From Setaria digitata (lineage: Eukaryota > Nematoda > Chromadorea > Rhabditida > Setariidae): a stretch of DNA of 64,000 nt. The number at the start of each line of letters is the position of its first letter. Position 1 is the stretch's first letter. A model generated the notes under the pieces. It searched no databases. It worked only from the letters and a program-made list of their open reading frames with translations, and was not told the origin of the DNA. The stretch covers positions 86,604 to 150,603 of the forward strand of contig RCAB01000120.1 of the NCBI GenBank assembly GCA_003640385.1, given 5' to 3'. This document shows positions 43,260-63,717 of this stretch, one piece after another. A program made the position numbers and the translations under genes.

Positions 43260-45303
43260 TTAAGACCCTTTAAGAAAGGCATAAATCAGCGGTAACGACA
43301 CAGCTATGAGGGTATACAAAAAAACTACTTCGACAAGCGTCTGTAATTTCATCTTGGATTCGATGTTTTTCTCTGATTTACTGAGGAGGTCCTCCATATC
43401 ATTACCGATGTAGACCACATTTGGTATTTCCGCTTTCAAGTTCAGCTCTATTGCAATAAGGCGTTTTATTGCATCAAGTTCTTTCGTCAAAACTTTATTT
43501 TGCTCCTGCAGAAGGTTGACAATCGTTTCGGACAGCATATTATCAGCTATACCTTTGTTTGGGGTAACAATCGCTACTTCTTCGGCGGCCTTTAAATTCA
43601 TTGCTTCTCGAACGTCCATGATAAATGTAGCTACCTGCAACTTTTACTACTTTGAATATGTAAGGAGCTATTTTGGCAGTTCTTCCGTCATGGATGGATG
43701 GATGAGGCAAAAAGTTTATGTCAATAATTTACGCCTACCTCATTTTGTTGCTTCTCAACCAACGCTGTCATCTTTTTTACTAATGGTGCCAACAACCCAG
43801 AGTCTGGTATAAGCTCTTTCATCTTACGCATCCTGACTTCATTTGCCACCCAAGCGCTAATAATTCCAAACAATGCACCAAGCGTGGAAGCTATAACTGT
43901 CCACGTTTTTACTCGACCCGATCTAAAACAAACCACGTTCTAATAATAATGATGCTTTAGCTTACATTAAATTATTGAAGTGGAAAACACGATAATTAAG
44001 AAGTACAATTTGAAGGGCGAACATAATCTATCTATGTTAAAGCACCAAGAATAAGCAGAATGGAAAATCCAGCATTACAAGCAGCATCGTCCCTTAACAG
44101 AAAAATTCAGACTCACTGCTCCTGCTCTTTCGCATGACTGGTCCGGAGTGTACTTGACAATTCATCAAATGCAGCTTTTTCAGCTTCATCTGCTTTTCTG
44201 ACATCAGTGATTAAGAGCTGTTCACTTTTTATGATTGCATGTTCTTCAGTCAGCAAATGCAGATACCTTCAAAATACTGATACATGTTAAAATCATTGCT
44301 GTTAAGGGTTTTAGTTTAAAGCAAACCAACAAATGAAACTGTTACACATTTTTCTTCATTCTCCATGTTTAATCGCTTATCCAGCTATCCTATTCTGCCG
44401 ACTTCAGTCAGCTGTAGCTCTAACAAATTTTGTAACATAATGTTTAGGCTGAGATTTTGTTCAAGAAGAATTTGTCGAAAACATAAACTTCGTCCAAATG
44501 CAGGAACAAATGCTGCGATAACTTAATCGAACACTAACAGTATTTTTAGTTCTAGGCCACTTTGGAAAAGTAAGATAATGCGCACTTATCATCTCCACGA
44601 GAAAATTTGTCCAGTTCGCTGTGTATCTGCTTCATTCGAATTTGCAATGCATCCAATTCATTACGTTTTTTACGTCGCAAAGCCTGAGCATCTTGTAGTT
44701 TTTTTTCATTCTGAAACAAATCCAGTATTATCAACAACATTTTTAAACACATTCGAAGCTTGACTTTCAATAAGCAGCTCATATTATATGAATTCGACTT
44801 CATGAAGATTCTAGTAGTCAAATCTTCTGAAGAGGAATAGCGAGGTACTTAAGTCAACCGAGCTGCTGTAGTTTTCCTGGAAATGATATTCATTACTAAA
44901 TCATCTCAACTAGATTCCACTTATTAGTCCAGATATTATTGGGTCCCTGACTTTACTTACTGAGGTTTATTTTTTCCCGATTTGTAGAAAAATATAGATG
45001 AGCAGCAGAATGCATTAGATGAAAATATTTTCTGCTGCGTTTCCAAAATCACTTAATCCAACAATGAATTGGATTAAGAACCACAAGAACTTTAGGAAAG
45101 TCGAATTCTCAATGTCGAGAAGAAAAAACAACCTGTTTTAAGGTTGCATGAGCTTCGTGAATCTCTGTAGCACCTGTCACATCATCAATGTATGAAATTA
45201 CGCGATTGATAAACTTAAGGGGCTTGATTATATCTGGTAAACTCGATAAGTGTCGACGTGAAATGTATCCAGAATACACCAACCGCGTACCATATGAAGA
45301 CAT
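43260..45303 (-). CDS. ccdc51: CCDC51/MITOK-like mitochondrial inner-membrane protein
   Basis: Human CCDC51 (MITOK) is described as the pore subunit of the mitochondrial ATP-sensitive potassium channel. Five minus-strand exons, 45133-45303, 44586-44710, 44117-44266, 43739-43922 and 43260-43634, give 334 residues. The N-terminus (SSYGTRLVYSGYISRRHL) is basic and Ser/Tyr-rich, fitting a mitochondrial presequence. A coiled coil follows (about residues 60-150, with RRKKRNELDALQIRMKQ), then a first membrane segment (TWTVIASTLGALFGIISA), a second coiled coil, and a second membrane segment at the very end. The identification rests on KTWTVIASTLGALFGI against human KNWSIIGSVLGTLIGV, and on the C-terminus SLPLIYAFLKGS against TLPVLYMLFKAS. 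The ATG at 45303 was chosen over an upstream in-frame TTG. Channel function in this organism is inferred. Confidence 0.82.
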
Positions 45304-48300
45304 ATTCGAGTCGAAATAACTTTCTTCCACCGAATTCGATTCAAACAACCATTTATAGAAGTTTTTTACCAAACATTTTATTATCTGCTGAGATCTGCAT
45401 TAGAGAAACAACGAAAATATTCGGCGTAGTACTGCATTTTGAGATATCACGAGGAAAAATAATTATTAAAACCTCAACAGTCACAAATATGATGTATGGT
45501 GAGAACCGCTACATATCTTTACATTGAAAATTTTGTTTTTAGACACTCAATCAATCTGAAGGAGATTATGTTTCTCATGGTAACACTGCCCGCTGCATTA
45601 GACTTCGTGGCTGCTATCTCCATGAGAAATGAGTATCTACTACAATTTTAGGGAAACTTCTACGAATAACAAAAGTTTGGACATGGATTTGTTTTCTTTA
45701 CTATCCACTAGTAAGAGAGTGCTTCAATTATTCCCTTGATACAATCGTTTCGAAACCAGCCAAGCATTGCAAATAAAAAAGAAAATGATTACTTTTAAAA
45801 TGGAGAATTACTGCATCCAATCGGTCATACAAATTCGACATAGACCCCAAAACAACGGGACTTCTAGGTTGCCGAAGGAGAAACCGCTGCCCCAAACTGT
45901 CGATCTGTTACTGCACAATGTGGTCGCGGAATGAAAACAATTAAACTTGCGGAATATAAGTGAGCTGTCTCATACCCCAGTCCAACAGAGCACAATTAAA
46001 ATTGTCATTGTAGTAGCGGTTGAAATGCTTGTGTATCCCTGCTTGGTTTGCTGTAGCCTCTGGAATCATACTTCGCTCTCAATTTAAAGAATATGAAGGT
46101 GTAAGTGTAAGTGTAGAGTTTACTCAGTTTGTGTGTTAGAAAGAGTGGAACAGAAAGTAGGTAAACACGAGATCTACAGATTTCACTCAACTCTAACAGT
46201 TACTTAGAAAAAATCATGTAAGTTAAAAAATTTTGTTCTGCAACCAAGATAAAGAAAAATGTTTTCAAAACACCATCCGCAGAGTCCAAAAGCATATGGT
46301 TTCCCCTCATTCCGCTCTCCAAACGATAACTTATTCGAAAGCACTTGCCTTTTGTATTCTCTACCTACAGTTTGGTGAAGGTAACAGTAATGGTTAAAAA
46401 GGAAGTTCGCTCCGACCCTAGTGGAAAGATTTTTGTTAAAAATTCAACTGTATTAATTGTAAAAGTGCGCTATAAGGTCATCAAATTTTATTTCTCCCTA
46501 ATATTATATCTTTCAAGAATAATGTACAATATTAGTAAAGTTAATCATATTACATGTTTAAAAAAATATTTAATAAGGAGTATTATGAAGATGACAGATT
46601 TTTACGCACTTTTGAATTATGTTATGGGATTTGTATTTTGGACTAAAAATCTAAGATGGTTCGTCTTTGAAAGCAAATTCCTCAGAAACAAACTATAATT
46701 ACTGATTTTCGTCTTGAAAGAGAGCTTTCTAGAAACGAAAGTTTTTGGGTTCCAGAGAAGCATGGTTGAAAAACTGAAACTTGAAGAAATTGACGGAAAG
46801 ACACATCAGGAGTGAAGCCTGCGGCTCACGTCTCAACACCGGAAAAGCATGTTTCCCGTTGAAGCGCAATCCATTTTCATGGCTAGTTGATTCGGTAAGT
46901 GAATTGTTACACACTCCTCAGCAGTTTCCAACTTCCATGGCCACCGTCCTGCTGTCTCTCTCAACCAACGCCTTTTCATGGGTTCTCATGAGCAGCAAGT
47001 TTAGCACTTTAACTCAGTGTTTCGTTCATCCCCCAGCGTCAGAATCGATATCTGTATTTTATTGTTGTTGAATAATCTCTCAGAATTGATGCAAAAGAGG
47101 TATCTAAAGTTCGATATCCAAAATAGTTCGGAAAGTAAATGGAAAAGATACAATGTTTGAATAAAAATAATAGTTCAAACAACAATAATATACGTTGTGT
47201 GAATTATTCTTTTTAACGACCAAGTTGAAATCTGTCTACAGTATATTCTGCAACAATGTGAACGGAAATGCTAATGTAAGAAATAAGCAAATTGAACTGC
47301 TGCCCTCACAAACAGTTCTGAAGGCACATAAAAATGATACGGACATTAAAACTTACGATATCTCGCTCAAGCTGCAATAAACCGCATCAGTGATTACATG
47401 AATTTGAAGCTAAGAAATCTTTTAAAAAGAGCATTACTTGGAATATTTTTCTAAAACCTATGGAATCATCCAACTACGACAATAAAATTCAAGGATCTAT
47501 TATAACAATGAAAAAAAAAAACAAATTGGATTCGTGCTAGTTTAGTATTAAGCAAATTAAAACCCTCGTATAATAAAAGCTTCCAAAGCATCTTGATAAA
47601 ATCATTTTTGTTCATCAAAACGTTCAGTTTGAAACGCAGTCGGAAAATGGGTTAAAGAAAAGCTAATCGTCATGCACGTAATACTAATCTCTACGAATGA
47701 TATCCATAATTCAATTGTAAATTCCGAAGAACTGAAATACGCGAATACAGCTAGGAAATTTACAAAACGGTATTGATAAACAATACAAGATGCAGAACTG
47801 TACAAACAAAGTTAAGCTAAATAGAAGATGAGGCAGTTTCGCCATAATAATTAATGATTAGTCAAAGAATCAGAGTTCTTCGGAATTTACAATTGAATCA
47901 TCTACTCTCTTAATATGAACAAAAGTCATGAGAAACATCTCCACCGATGTCAATAAAACAACAGCATGCAGAGGGTAAAACAATAGCCATGAAGGTGATC
48001 TTTCCCATGAAAGCAATGAAGAACGAGATAGTCACTGATCAAGAAATTCTCCTTGGTATGAGTGAAAAGCCTGTACTGAGACCTCAGAAGAGCGGAACGG
48101 TTACAATTGAACAAGCACGGAAATGGATCATTTTGAAAATGAAGGACAAACTGTAAAAACGGATATCACAACACCTTTCTGGCTGGAGAAAATATTTTTC
48201 AATAAAAAAAAGGAAGCAAGAGATTTACATTAGAGTGCAATGCGTTACTTTCGCTGAACAATGTAGAAGCAGAGTAGATGAAACGGACTGTCACAGTGCT

Positions 48301-49130
48301 GTAGAAAGATCAGTTTCTACTGAGAGTTAGTCCTTCAACATGCCTCGAGCGTCAACACCAGTGATGAGGATAAAACAAAGCAAAACTAAAATGAACAGAC
48401 GTGACCTCCCGATAATATGTGATGTCGTGACACTGTCACGTTACTTCGCGCTACTGCACTCAAATTGTACTGTAATGCTACAGCATACGGCATGTATTTC
48501 TTGTAAACAATCCAAAAGGTTACCAGTCCTGTCGGAAATGCAATGATCTGATTGATTAGGACTGTGATGTGATGATCGGCCCGGTTGGTTGGGTCGGTTC
48601 AGCCTGTTCTGTGAGGAACAACAGGTGATGGAGAGAAGTTGGGCCAGGGTAAGGTACGACCGGGCTTCAGGAACAACACAACGCGAGAGAAAGCACGGGA
48701 CCTAGAACCGCTGGACTGGTCTACCATGTCTGCTGCACGACAGAGGTTGGAAAGATACACATAGGCAATGGGTGAAAAGAAGGGGGAAGAAAGAAGAGAG
48801 AGAGCAGAGGAGAGGAGAAGACTTGGGACAGAAAGGTATATTGTGACGAGAGAGTTTCCGACGACTGCACACTTCACCAACCGACCATCCACCCAGTCAT
48901 TCATCTACCTCCGGTGGTGATCATCGGTGGAAAGATCCGGAGCAGTTTGCTACGAAAAAGAGGAAGAGGAGCCATGGGACCTTGACCTCTGATTAGTTGA
49001 TCATCAGTATAAGATTAGTTCCACCTGAGCTACTGTTTCTACTCGAGAAAGCCAAAGCCAATAGCGCCAGTATCGTCATCCTCACCTGCCACTGTAGCTC
49101 TTTGCGACACACTTTATTGCTGCTGATACC
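45304..49130. other. Intergenic region between divergent CCDC51-like and deb-1 genes
   Basis: AT-rich, with scattered open frames (for example 46345-46698 and 47947-48156) that lack recognisable features or splice partners. From about 48560 to 49130 the sequence becomes distinctly less AT-rich and includes a purine tract, consistent with the promoter and 5' leader of the muscle and adhesion gene deb-1. Confidence 0.5.
48774..48821 (+). repeat. Polypurine (GA-rich) tract upstream of deb-1
   Basis: Forty-eight bases of G and A broken by a single C at 48805, ending 309 bp before the deb-1 ATG. Such tracts can bind GAGA-type factors or form triplex DNA. Function here is not shown. Confidence 0.8.
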
Positions 49131-56509
<7,379 letters not shown>

Positions 56510-57081
56510 AGTGGGCCATACGTTACGTTTTTATAAAAGTGGAATTGTCGATATTTAAAGAGCGCTTCTATTATTTTTCACTCGCCTTGGAATTCTTTCA
56601 GCCATCAATATATTGGCAAATCTCACTCGTTTAAATGTTTTCATATTTTGATGTTACCAACGATGAATTATTGTAGGAAATATACCTCTTGCTCAATAGT
56701 TGCAGGGCTAAAAGGATGCGGTATTGAGTAATGATGTACGATGTCGTGAAGCTTTTTTTTCTGGTCAAACTATCATTTATCGTAATATAAACGTAATGAA
56801 GTGTGCTCATGAGAGCAAACGCACAAAGCTTAAAACGGTAGTAATATTACAACCACTTCTAAAAAATCGTTATTATACTTGATGCCACGGCAAATGTGAT
56901 CCCTACTACAGTCTTCCTTCTACTAAGAAGCCCTATCGTAGTTTACTTGTAGCCGCAAATCCGAAAAACCAGTGTCTTATCCTACCACTGTGCCTTATAT
57001 TTTATAACTTTGTATTTGCTTAAATCGTTTACCTGCCTTTGGTTTACTTAACTTTCGAAAATATATCCGTAATAAAAAGAT
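56510..57081. other. Intergenic region between convergent deb-1 and taf13
   Basis: Both flanking genes end here, so it holds their 3' untranslated regions. No coding signal is visible. Confidence 0.6.
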
Positions 57082-57696
57082 CTATATTGCCTTTGCTTCA
57101 TCAAATTGCTTCCTAGCTTTTTTCAATTCCTCACTCATAGACAATAAATCTTTAACACGGCCAAATTTCTTAGCATCCCGTCGAATCAAATAATGTATGT
57201 CTTCAAGAGCCAGTTTACCAGGTTTACCCATTTGTAGAGCACGCTGACACATGTGCTGTATGTAGTTTGTCACGATCGTTTCCAAAAGTTCCAAGGTTTT
57301 GTCATAGGGCACCTGGAATACAGTTACTGACAAGTTTGTCATACAATATAACTAGTAATGCGGTTACCTTGGATTGTTTAGCATGGTGTAGCTGAATATC
57401 CGGTTATTTGAACTTGTGCCTCACCTGTGATCCCGGTTTGCTTGAATATTTTTCTTCGATGCGTAAAAAGGGAAAATGAAATGATACACCCATCATCATA
57501 CGCGCATATTCGGTGTAACGTTAGAATTCGGGACAATCAGGATCAAAAAGACACACACCTTGTCATCGCCAAAACCATAAATCATAGTGCGAAATTCTTT
57601 CCGGAAGAGATACTTCTTGTCTTCTGGACTATCTTTCCGTTTTTCGTCGTCTTCTTCATCATCAGAGCCGAATAAACTGCTTTCTTCATCGAGCAT
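57082..57696 (-). CDS. taf13: TFIID subunit TAF13 (histone-fold)
   Basis: TAF13 is a small histone-fold subunit of the general transcription factor TFIID, pairing with TAF11. Two minus-strand exons, 57559-57696 and 57082-57312, encode 122 residues, about the length of human TAF13 (124). The N-terminus is acidic (SDDEEDDEKRKDSPEDKK). The core matches the family closely: KKYLFRKEFRTMIYGFGDD against human KRLFSKELRCMMYGFGDD, then LEDIHYLIRRDAKKFGRVKD and LLSMSEELKKARKQFDEA. The start ATG opens a standard acidic N-terminus. A broken copy of exon 1 lies inverted at about 63.7 kb. Confidence 0.95.
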
Positions 57697-58185
57697 TTCA
57701 GTTAACTAATATTAAATTAGAATCTGTATGTATAACCGGGAAAAGATACAAAAGATACAAACAAATCGCAACTGTAGCAAGTCAGCATATGTGACGCAGC
57801 TTCGCAACTTCATCTTATTGAGGGTTCTATAAATCTAAAAACGACTCCAAGACTCTTCCTAACTTAATAGTAAATTTTAATAAAAATTCATGCAAAGCTT
57901 ACGATACATCCAACAGCAGACATACTAACACTGGGAAATATTCAAGAAAACTTAAAAGTATTGGAGGTTTAAAGCCATGGACGGGAAACGAACTTTTTTT
58001 TTGAGATGACTAACATTTTAATGCTTCGTAATAAAACCATGAGCAACAAATGTAATTTTAACAATTTCGCAAGCTCATAAAGTTCCAACTGATTTGGAGT
58101 ATTAAAACAAATTATTGACGGTTGAATGATAAAAAAAGGATGAAGTTGGTTAGAAAAAAAAGACATTTTATATTCGCAAACTGCT
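57697..58185. other. Region between taf13 and the TERT 3' end
   Basis: Both genes run on the minus strand, so this should contain the taf13 promoter and the TERT 3' untranslated region. An open frame at 57969-58193 lies beyond the TERT stop in another frame and is not called. Confidence 0.55.
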
Positions 58186-61100
58186 TCATCCATACAAATG
58201 AGCCAGCTTAGTATTGTATGAATAGGTAAATCCTTGCCGAAGCCAAGCTCGTAATTTCTGCCAGAATATATGGTTCCAGCGTCCCTGGAAACGGCTTACG
58301 ATGTACTAAACGATACCTCTGAAGTCCAGATAACAAATGGAAAAATTCTGTCTGACCTTCACAGAAAGCCGCACCTTTCTGGCATACGGACGAGCATATA
58401 ACTTCGTACCAATGGAAGCAAACTTCTTCAAAACTCTGACTTTCCAGTTGCCGGAAGGAAAACGATGAACCATTCTGTATCTAAATAGGGAAAGTTTTTT
58501 CCGCTTAAAAACTTGCTGTTTGGAATAGCATCCTCTATCATCGTTTAAATGAATGAACTAACTTTTCGAGAAGTGATGCCTTTAAAAATCTTAGAACAGC
58601 AATTCGTTTCTCGCGTGAAGTCATCTTATGTACAATTCGACATGAAATTGCTTTTTCTGAATGTATTTTCGCCCAGTCGATGGAGTACTATAATTTAAGG
58701 TCATGCAAATCGCGCTAGTCAACAAATGCAAACATGATCATTATGATTCTTCGAACCGAATCGAAAAATTTAAAACAAAATCAATCAGCGAAAAAAAAAA
58801 GAAATGAAGCAACAAATCATGCAAAGCTAACAAATTTACTAACCTTTTTTAAGCCCGGATAAATTACATAGCCACACCACGGCACTGCGCTGCATGAACC
58901 AACCATTTTGCCAGCAATAAGCAATTCATTACATTCGCAATAAAAATTAATTACTGTCTTGGAAGAGTCGGCAATAATATTATAACTGTCATCCACTCCA
59001 AGATGCATAACTTCCAGAAACTAGTAAAAAGACCAATTCTACTCTTCTTATGCAAATATTCATTTGATATACCACAAAATGAACTGTATAACTGTGACCA
59101 GTATTCTTTCTAAAGCGTTTTCCTTTTTTTTTCGTCTTCTCTCTCTTCCAATTCATGCATCCTGTTTGGTAAATTGCACTTTAAACATTAACTTCTTCCT
59201 TACCTTCCGTGCAACGGTCACATCAGTAGTAAGTAAAAGATAATCATCAACATAACGGATGAGTAATGTATCGCGCCGCCGCATCAATTCGAGATATCTT
59301 TCGCAATCTGCTGCACCCAGGTAAATATCACATAAACGTGCTGAAGCATGATTACCTTGTGGTATACCACGAAAAGCACGATAGACACCGTCACGGTATT
59401 CGAACTAAAAAGCCATACTATTTGCTCTTCCAGAAAGCAAAAATTTTTTTCCGTTGATAATTTTCGGAGTTTCAATGAACTTGATTAAAAAAAAAATTAC
59501 TTCTTTATTAATAACGTAAGTTTCCAGAAAGTACATAACCATTTCACCAGTTATACAGAGCTGCAATAAACATTATGAGTGTCAACATGAAATGAAAAGT
59601 TAATGCAAAAGAAAAATTACTAAACAAAATGTGATACTTCACCTCTAAAAGATTGCTGTTATGGCTATCAGTTCCACATCCAAAACCATATCGCCGAGCG
59701 GAAATCAAAACACCTATCCCAATCATATTTCCATTCAGTCGAAAATGTCTGCAATTTAAATCTGTATTCCCATATATCAAAGGAATGCATCACATTACAA
59801 AATTCATACTAAGATCGGAGAAGAAAATAGTTAACAATACGAAACTGATCTAGAAAAAGTGAAAACGTGTCCCAAAATGAAACAACAAACGACATCAAGA
59901 ACAATTAAAGCCTTATCGTGCAGAAGACTATATTAAATTTATTGGAATATAAAACATTTACTTCGATAACACTATAATTTTTCTCAGTACAGAACGCAAG
60001 AGATTTTGATTGATGCAGTCAAAACATTCTTGAACATCTGTTTTCACTGCATAGATTCTCGCTGAATCATTTAACTGAATGAATCGCCGAAAACGTCTGG
60101 GAAAACTGCGTATCCCTAGAAAAACAACAGAAAATGCAGAAAGGCTGAAAGAAATGAAACAAGCCGAACTAAAATTATTTGTTAAAACCTGTTAAATGCA
60201 TTAAATCACCATGGAACAGTTGCTGGGCTCTACAGCCCTTTTTTATTTGAAAAAATATGAAGTTTAGATATTAAACTAGAGCATTATAACTCCTTACTCC
60301 TTTACTATAATGCTGGATGATCATAACAGTTTAGATACCCAGCACTACAATTAAGGTCAATATCACTCGAAAAAGTATTTATGTACGACACAATATGGCT
60401 CATTCCGTATATTGATTAGAGCAAGACAAATATATAATTACCGTTCCAAATAGCGGCTCCAGTAAACGGAAGTTCTTTAGAATACTTACGCTGCTTTACA
60501 CATACTAGATCAATAACTCCAGACACTATTTTCAATGCAGTCGCTGAATACTGTCTTTGGGAGTTGTTTCCTGTGGGCACCATCAGTGACCTCATGCCTG
60601 AATTTTTTGGAAGAAATCGAAGCCGTTCTCCAACTGCATTTTTCTTCAGTCCTTGAAACACGCATTACATGCACACCGAAGGGAATTAAAGTTGCCATGT
60701 CCACATGTCTAGTATCAAGAAAAAACTCAAATTAACAGATCAAAATAAAATAAGTATAAAAACCAACCTTTCACTTTCTTTAACTCCCTTTTCTCAGACA
60801 GTACATGAAAACTCTGACTTTCGATGCGTTTCCATATATCTTTTCGGTAAAAAAGTAATCGACTGGTTCTGTTCCCTGGTGTTACATAAAATGTAGCCCT
60901 TAACATACCGAAATATAATGAAATAAGGAAAAAAGTGAGTCACAAGAAGTGTAACTAAGTATGACTGTTAGCACCAATCCTATCTCTGTTCTTTACTCTC
61001 CAACTCAGCTCTCCACTTCCAAAAGACTTCCTGACGCAGTTTTCCATAGGTGCTTTTTATCTATTTATTTTTTTTATGATTTAATAAAAATTTACCCGGT

Positions 61101-62148
61101 GACGTGGACAGAAAATTCCAGTAGCCAAAGCAGGAATTTTCGATATATACAACATAAATCGACAGATGATAATGATTTTAACCATTTTAAAGTTGAAGTT
61201 TTGAATGGAATGGAGAAAAGGTCAATTAACCTTATACTTTCACCGAACCTAGAACATTTGGTGTTAAAAAAGTGAAGTATGACAACTTAATAGCTTAGAG
61301 ATACGAAAGAGTGCAGAAAAAAAGATGAGAACTACGACACCACATGAAAGAAAAGTTTAATTCAAATGAAAGGTTGTATCATTGTATCACACCCAAGTTT
61401 AAAAAGAAGACATGAAATTCGATCTACAGCAAGCTGCGTATTGCACGCTCCAATTAACTGCATTGGTAAAAGATAACCAAAGACTGAACGCATGAAGGCG
61501 CGATACTGTGGGTAAGTTACTGATTTCCTGAAATCGCTATCAAATTCTTTCAAGGTAACTTGAACACCAAAAAATATATTTTTTAATAAATAAAGTGCTT
61601 TTGTTAAACTAATGGAATCTAAAAAAATCTTTGAGATGTAAAAAGGAGCTACAAACAATCGATTAAAAGCACATAATGAAAAAGATACTTCAACAGAGAT
61701 AAAAAGCCGGAATCAGCCAACTGCGGCACTGTCTGTTTCAGTGAATATTGTATGGAGAGGGCTGCAAGTCTGTAGCAAATGTCAAAATATTAACTTCAAG
61801 GATGGCAAAACTTCATTGTTTTTCTATTCTTGTTAGGAACTTCAAAACAAATTCCCTCTTGAAACTAATAAATCGCAACAGATGGAAAAGTAAAAAAGAA
61901 CTAGAAAAACCGAAATACCTTTTGCGAATGCGACTGCACATCTCCTCCAAAAATATTTGCTCCAGATGTTCGAGTTTCTCAAAATTATCAGCGCCTATCA
62001 TTTCGACGCAAAGTGAAATACTATCAGTATAATGGGTCTAAAAACTTACAACTTCTAACAAATATATGCCTAAATGAATCCAGTGGACAATAATCAAAAT
62101 GGAAAGGCTTACTATGGACGGTACCTGCGTCAGATGATTTACCTGTCA
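58186..62148 (-). CDS. trt-1: Telomerase reverse transcriptase (N-terminus incomplete)
   Basis: Catalytic subunit of telomerase, which copies an RNA template onto chromosome ends. Supported minus-strand exons: 60768-60898, 60490-60651, 59962-60115, 59643-59748, 59204-59404, 58844-59020, 58563-58687, 58375-58480, 58186-58305. More tentative upstream exons in matching phase: 62050-62148, 61919-61994, 61657-61769, 61459-61558. Together they give about 556 residues. Motifs in order: FYVTPGNRTSRLLFYRKDIW (human [21 protein letters not shown]), motif 2 LRFLPKNSGMR, motif A YAVKTDVQECFD, motif B' RGIPQGNHAS, motif C RYVDDYLLLT with the catalytic Asp pair, motif D KTVINF, motif E VPWCGYVI, then a C-terminal extension with KRIAVLRFLKASLLEK. 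I could not find a T motif or an RNA-binding N-terminus; exons further upstream are likely. The motif order and WCG motif exclude an ordinary retroelement reverse transcriptase. Confidence 0.9.
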
Positions 62149-63714
62149 CTACGAGTAAGAAATAACGCAACGCTCGAGAATGCATGCAGCATTTATTGAA
62201 ATTCGTGAAACAACGAATAGTGTCTTGAAATATTCACATATTTTCTAATTAGTGGTGATGAGCACTAGTTTAGATCATGCATAAATGTTTATTTTCAACT
62301 GCATTTTTCTCCACAACGTTTTTAAAGTCCCGCAAGCTATTTATAAAATAAATACAAAACACAAAGAAAAAGAAATCTAACCATCCTCCCGCGACGATGA
62401 TTTAACCAACTGTGAGCAGTAGGGCGGAAACACATACGAGATGCAACGAAAAGTTTCTTTTGAGCTACCATTTTCGAACTTTCATCGTCATGTGCAAATC
62501 AGAAAATTGGAATAACATGGGTAGTGATGAATTTCCTCTCAACATCTATTTCGAACACACTGAAAATGTGCCGAGAAGTTCTATAATTAGTCTGTCTGTA
62601 GCTATTCACACTAACTTTTAATTCGCCTCAAGCGCAGAGGGTAATGGTGGGAAGAAGAATTGTATCTTGTCTGCATAGCACTACGATAATTCTTCGAGAC
62701 CTTGTAAAACTTTAAAAGTCAGTCTTCTCACTCTCTCAGGTACAACTAATTAAAATTCTTTAAATCCTAGCAGTGCTTCAAACAGCTTTTCACCATACAG
62801 TATTTTAAAAACCTCTTCATTAAAGGAACTCACTGAAACCATAAACACTGGAATCAAAATAAAGCAGGTAAACTGTATTCACAGATTATGGTTACGCCGC
62901 ATACTACCAAAAAGCAGCAAATGCAGGTTGCAACCGTATTTGCTATCTGACGGATTGTGAGAGATTAGGGTTTAGGATCAGGCGGCCGCATTTTTTATTA
63001 GTACTGCATAGGTCAGTAATTCTAACTTGTATTATTTTTCGTTAAACTGACTATCTTTTTCCATATTTTACATATTTTACTGGAAATTCGATTTTGATTT
63101 TGCTTGAAAACCAGAAGGCTTTTTCCGGACTCGACATCCATCTGTATTGTTGTTATATTGATGAGGAGTTAAGTGTAACATTTTCACGAAAAATGCATAT
63201 GAATGAGCCAGCGATCACAAATAATTTGTGTTATGCCTAGAATATAAGCATAAATAAACTTTCTCAGAAGACTTATAAAAACCATCTATATATTAGACTT
63301 GAAATTGGTGTACAATTAACACTCGAAATATTCTGAAAATCCTCTTGGAGAACCGATAAATGAAGTGAAAGTTTACTATATCTCTTGAAAAATTGCTAAT
63401 TAGTATATGTTTTGAAAAATCCTGATTATTTCTATAAACTATTGTCGTTACCACATTGTTCTTCGGCACATTCGTTTTTACTTTCCACATTTTATATCTT
63501 GGATAAAGTCCTTAGAAAGAAAAACGATTCGCATAGTATAAGAACGGAAGCTGATATTTGTTTCCTTTCCTGTCTTGATCTACGATTCTCTCGGTTTAGT
63601 AGCAACTGGAATTATATAAGTGAAGAGAAAATTTTCTTTATGAAAGTGCAAAAGATGCATTCTCTGTAGATGCGTTTATTGAACTGTTTTTTTTAAAGAT
63701 AGAAAAAACTCAAA
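62149..63714. other. Upstream region of TERT, possible first exon
   Basis: On the minus strand an ATG at 62471 opens a basic frame (MVAQKKLFVASRMCFRPTAH) ending near a possible donor at about 62381. It could be the TERT first exon, but its phase does not join directly to the next proposed exon. The rest looks non-coding. Confidence 0.3.
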
Positions 63715-63717
63715 ACT

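Noticed and set aside
47947..48156. 69-codon lysine-rich open frame
   Set aside because: It starts with ATG and looks mildly coding, but has no recognisable family, splice partners or neighbours. Not enough to call.
58190..58480. A second long open frame across the TERT C-terminal exons (starting IQNGSS)
   Set aside because: Using exon 58563-58687, which matches the TERT extension, sets the phase to the other frame (YRMVHRFPSG).
58306..58500. In-frame TAG in the TERT C-terminal region suggesting a pseudogene
   Set aside because: A 69-nt intron with usable splice sites removes it in phase and the C-terminal extension then reads through.
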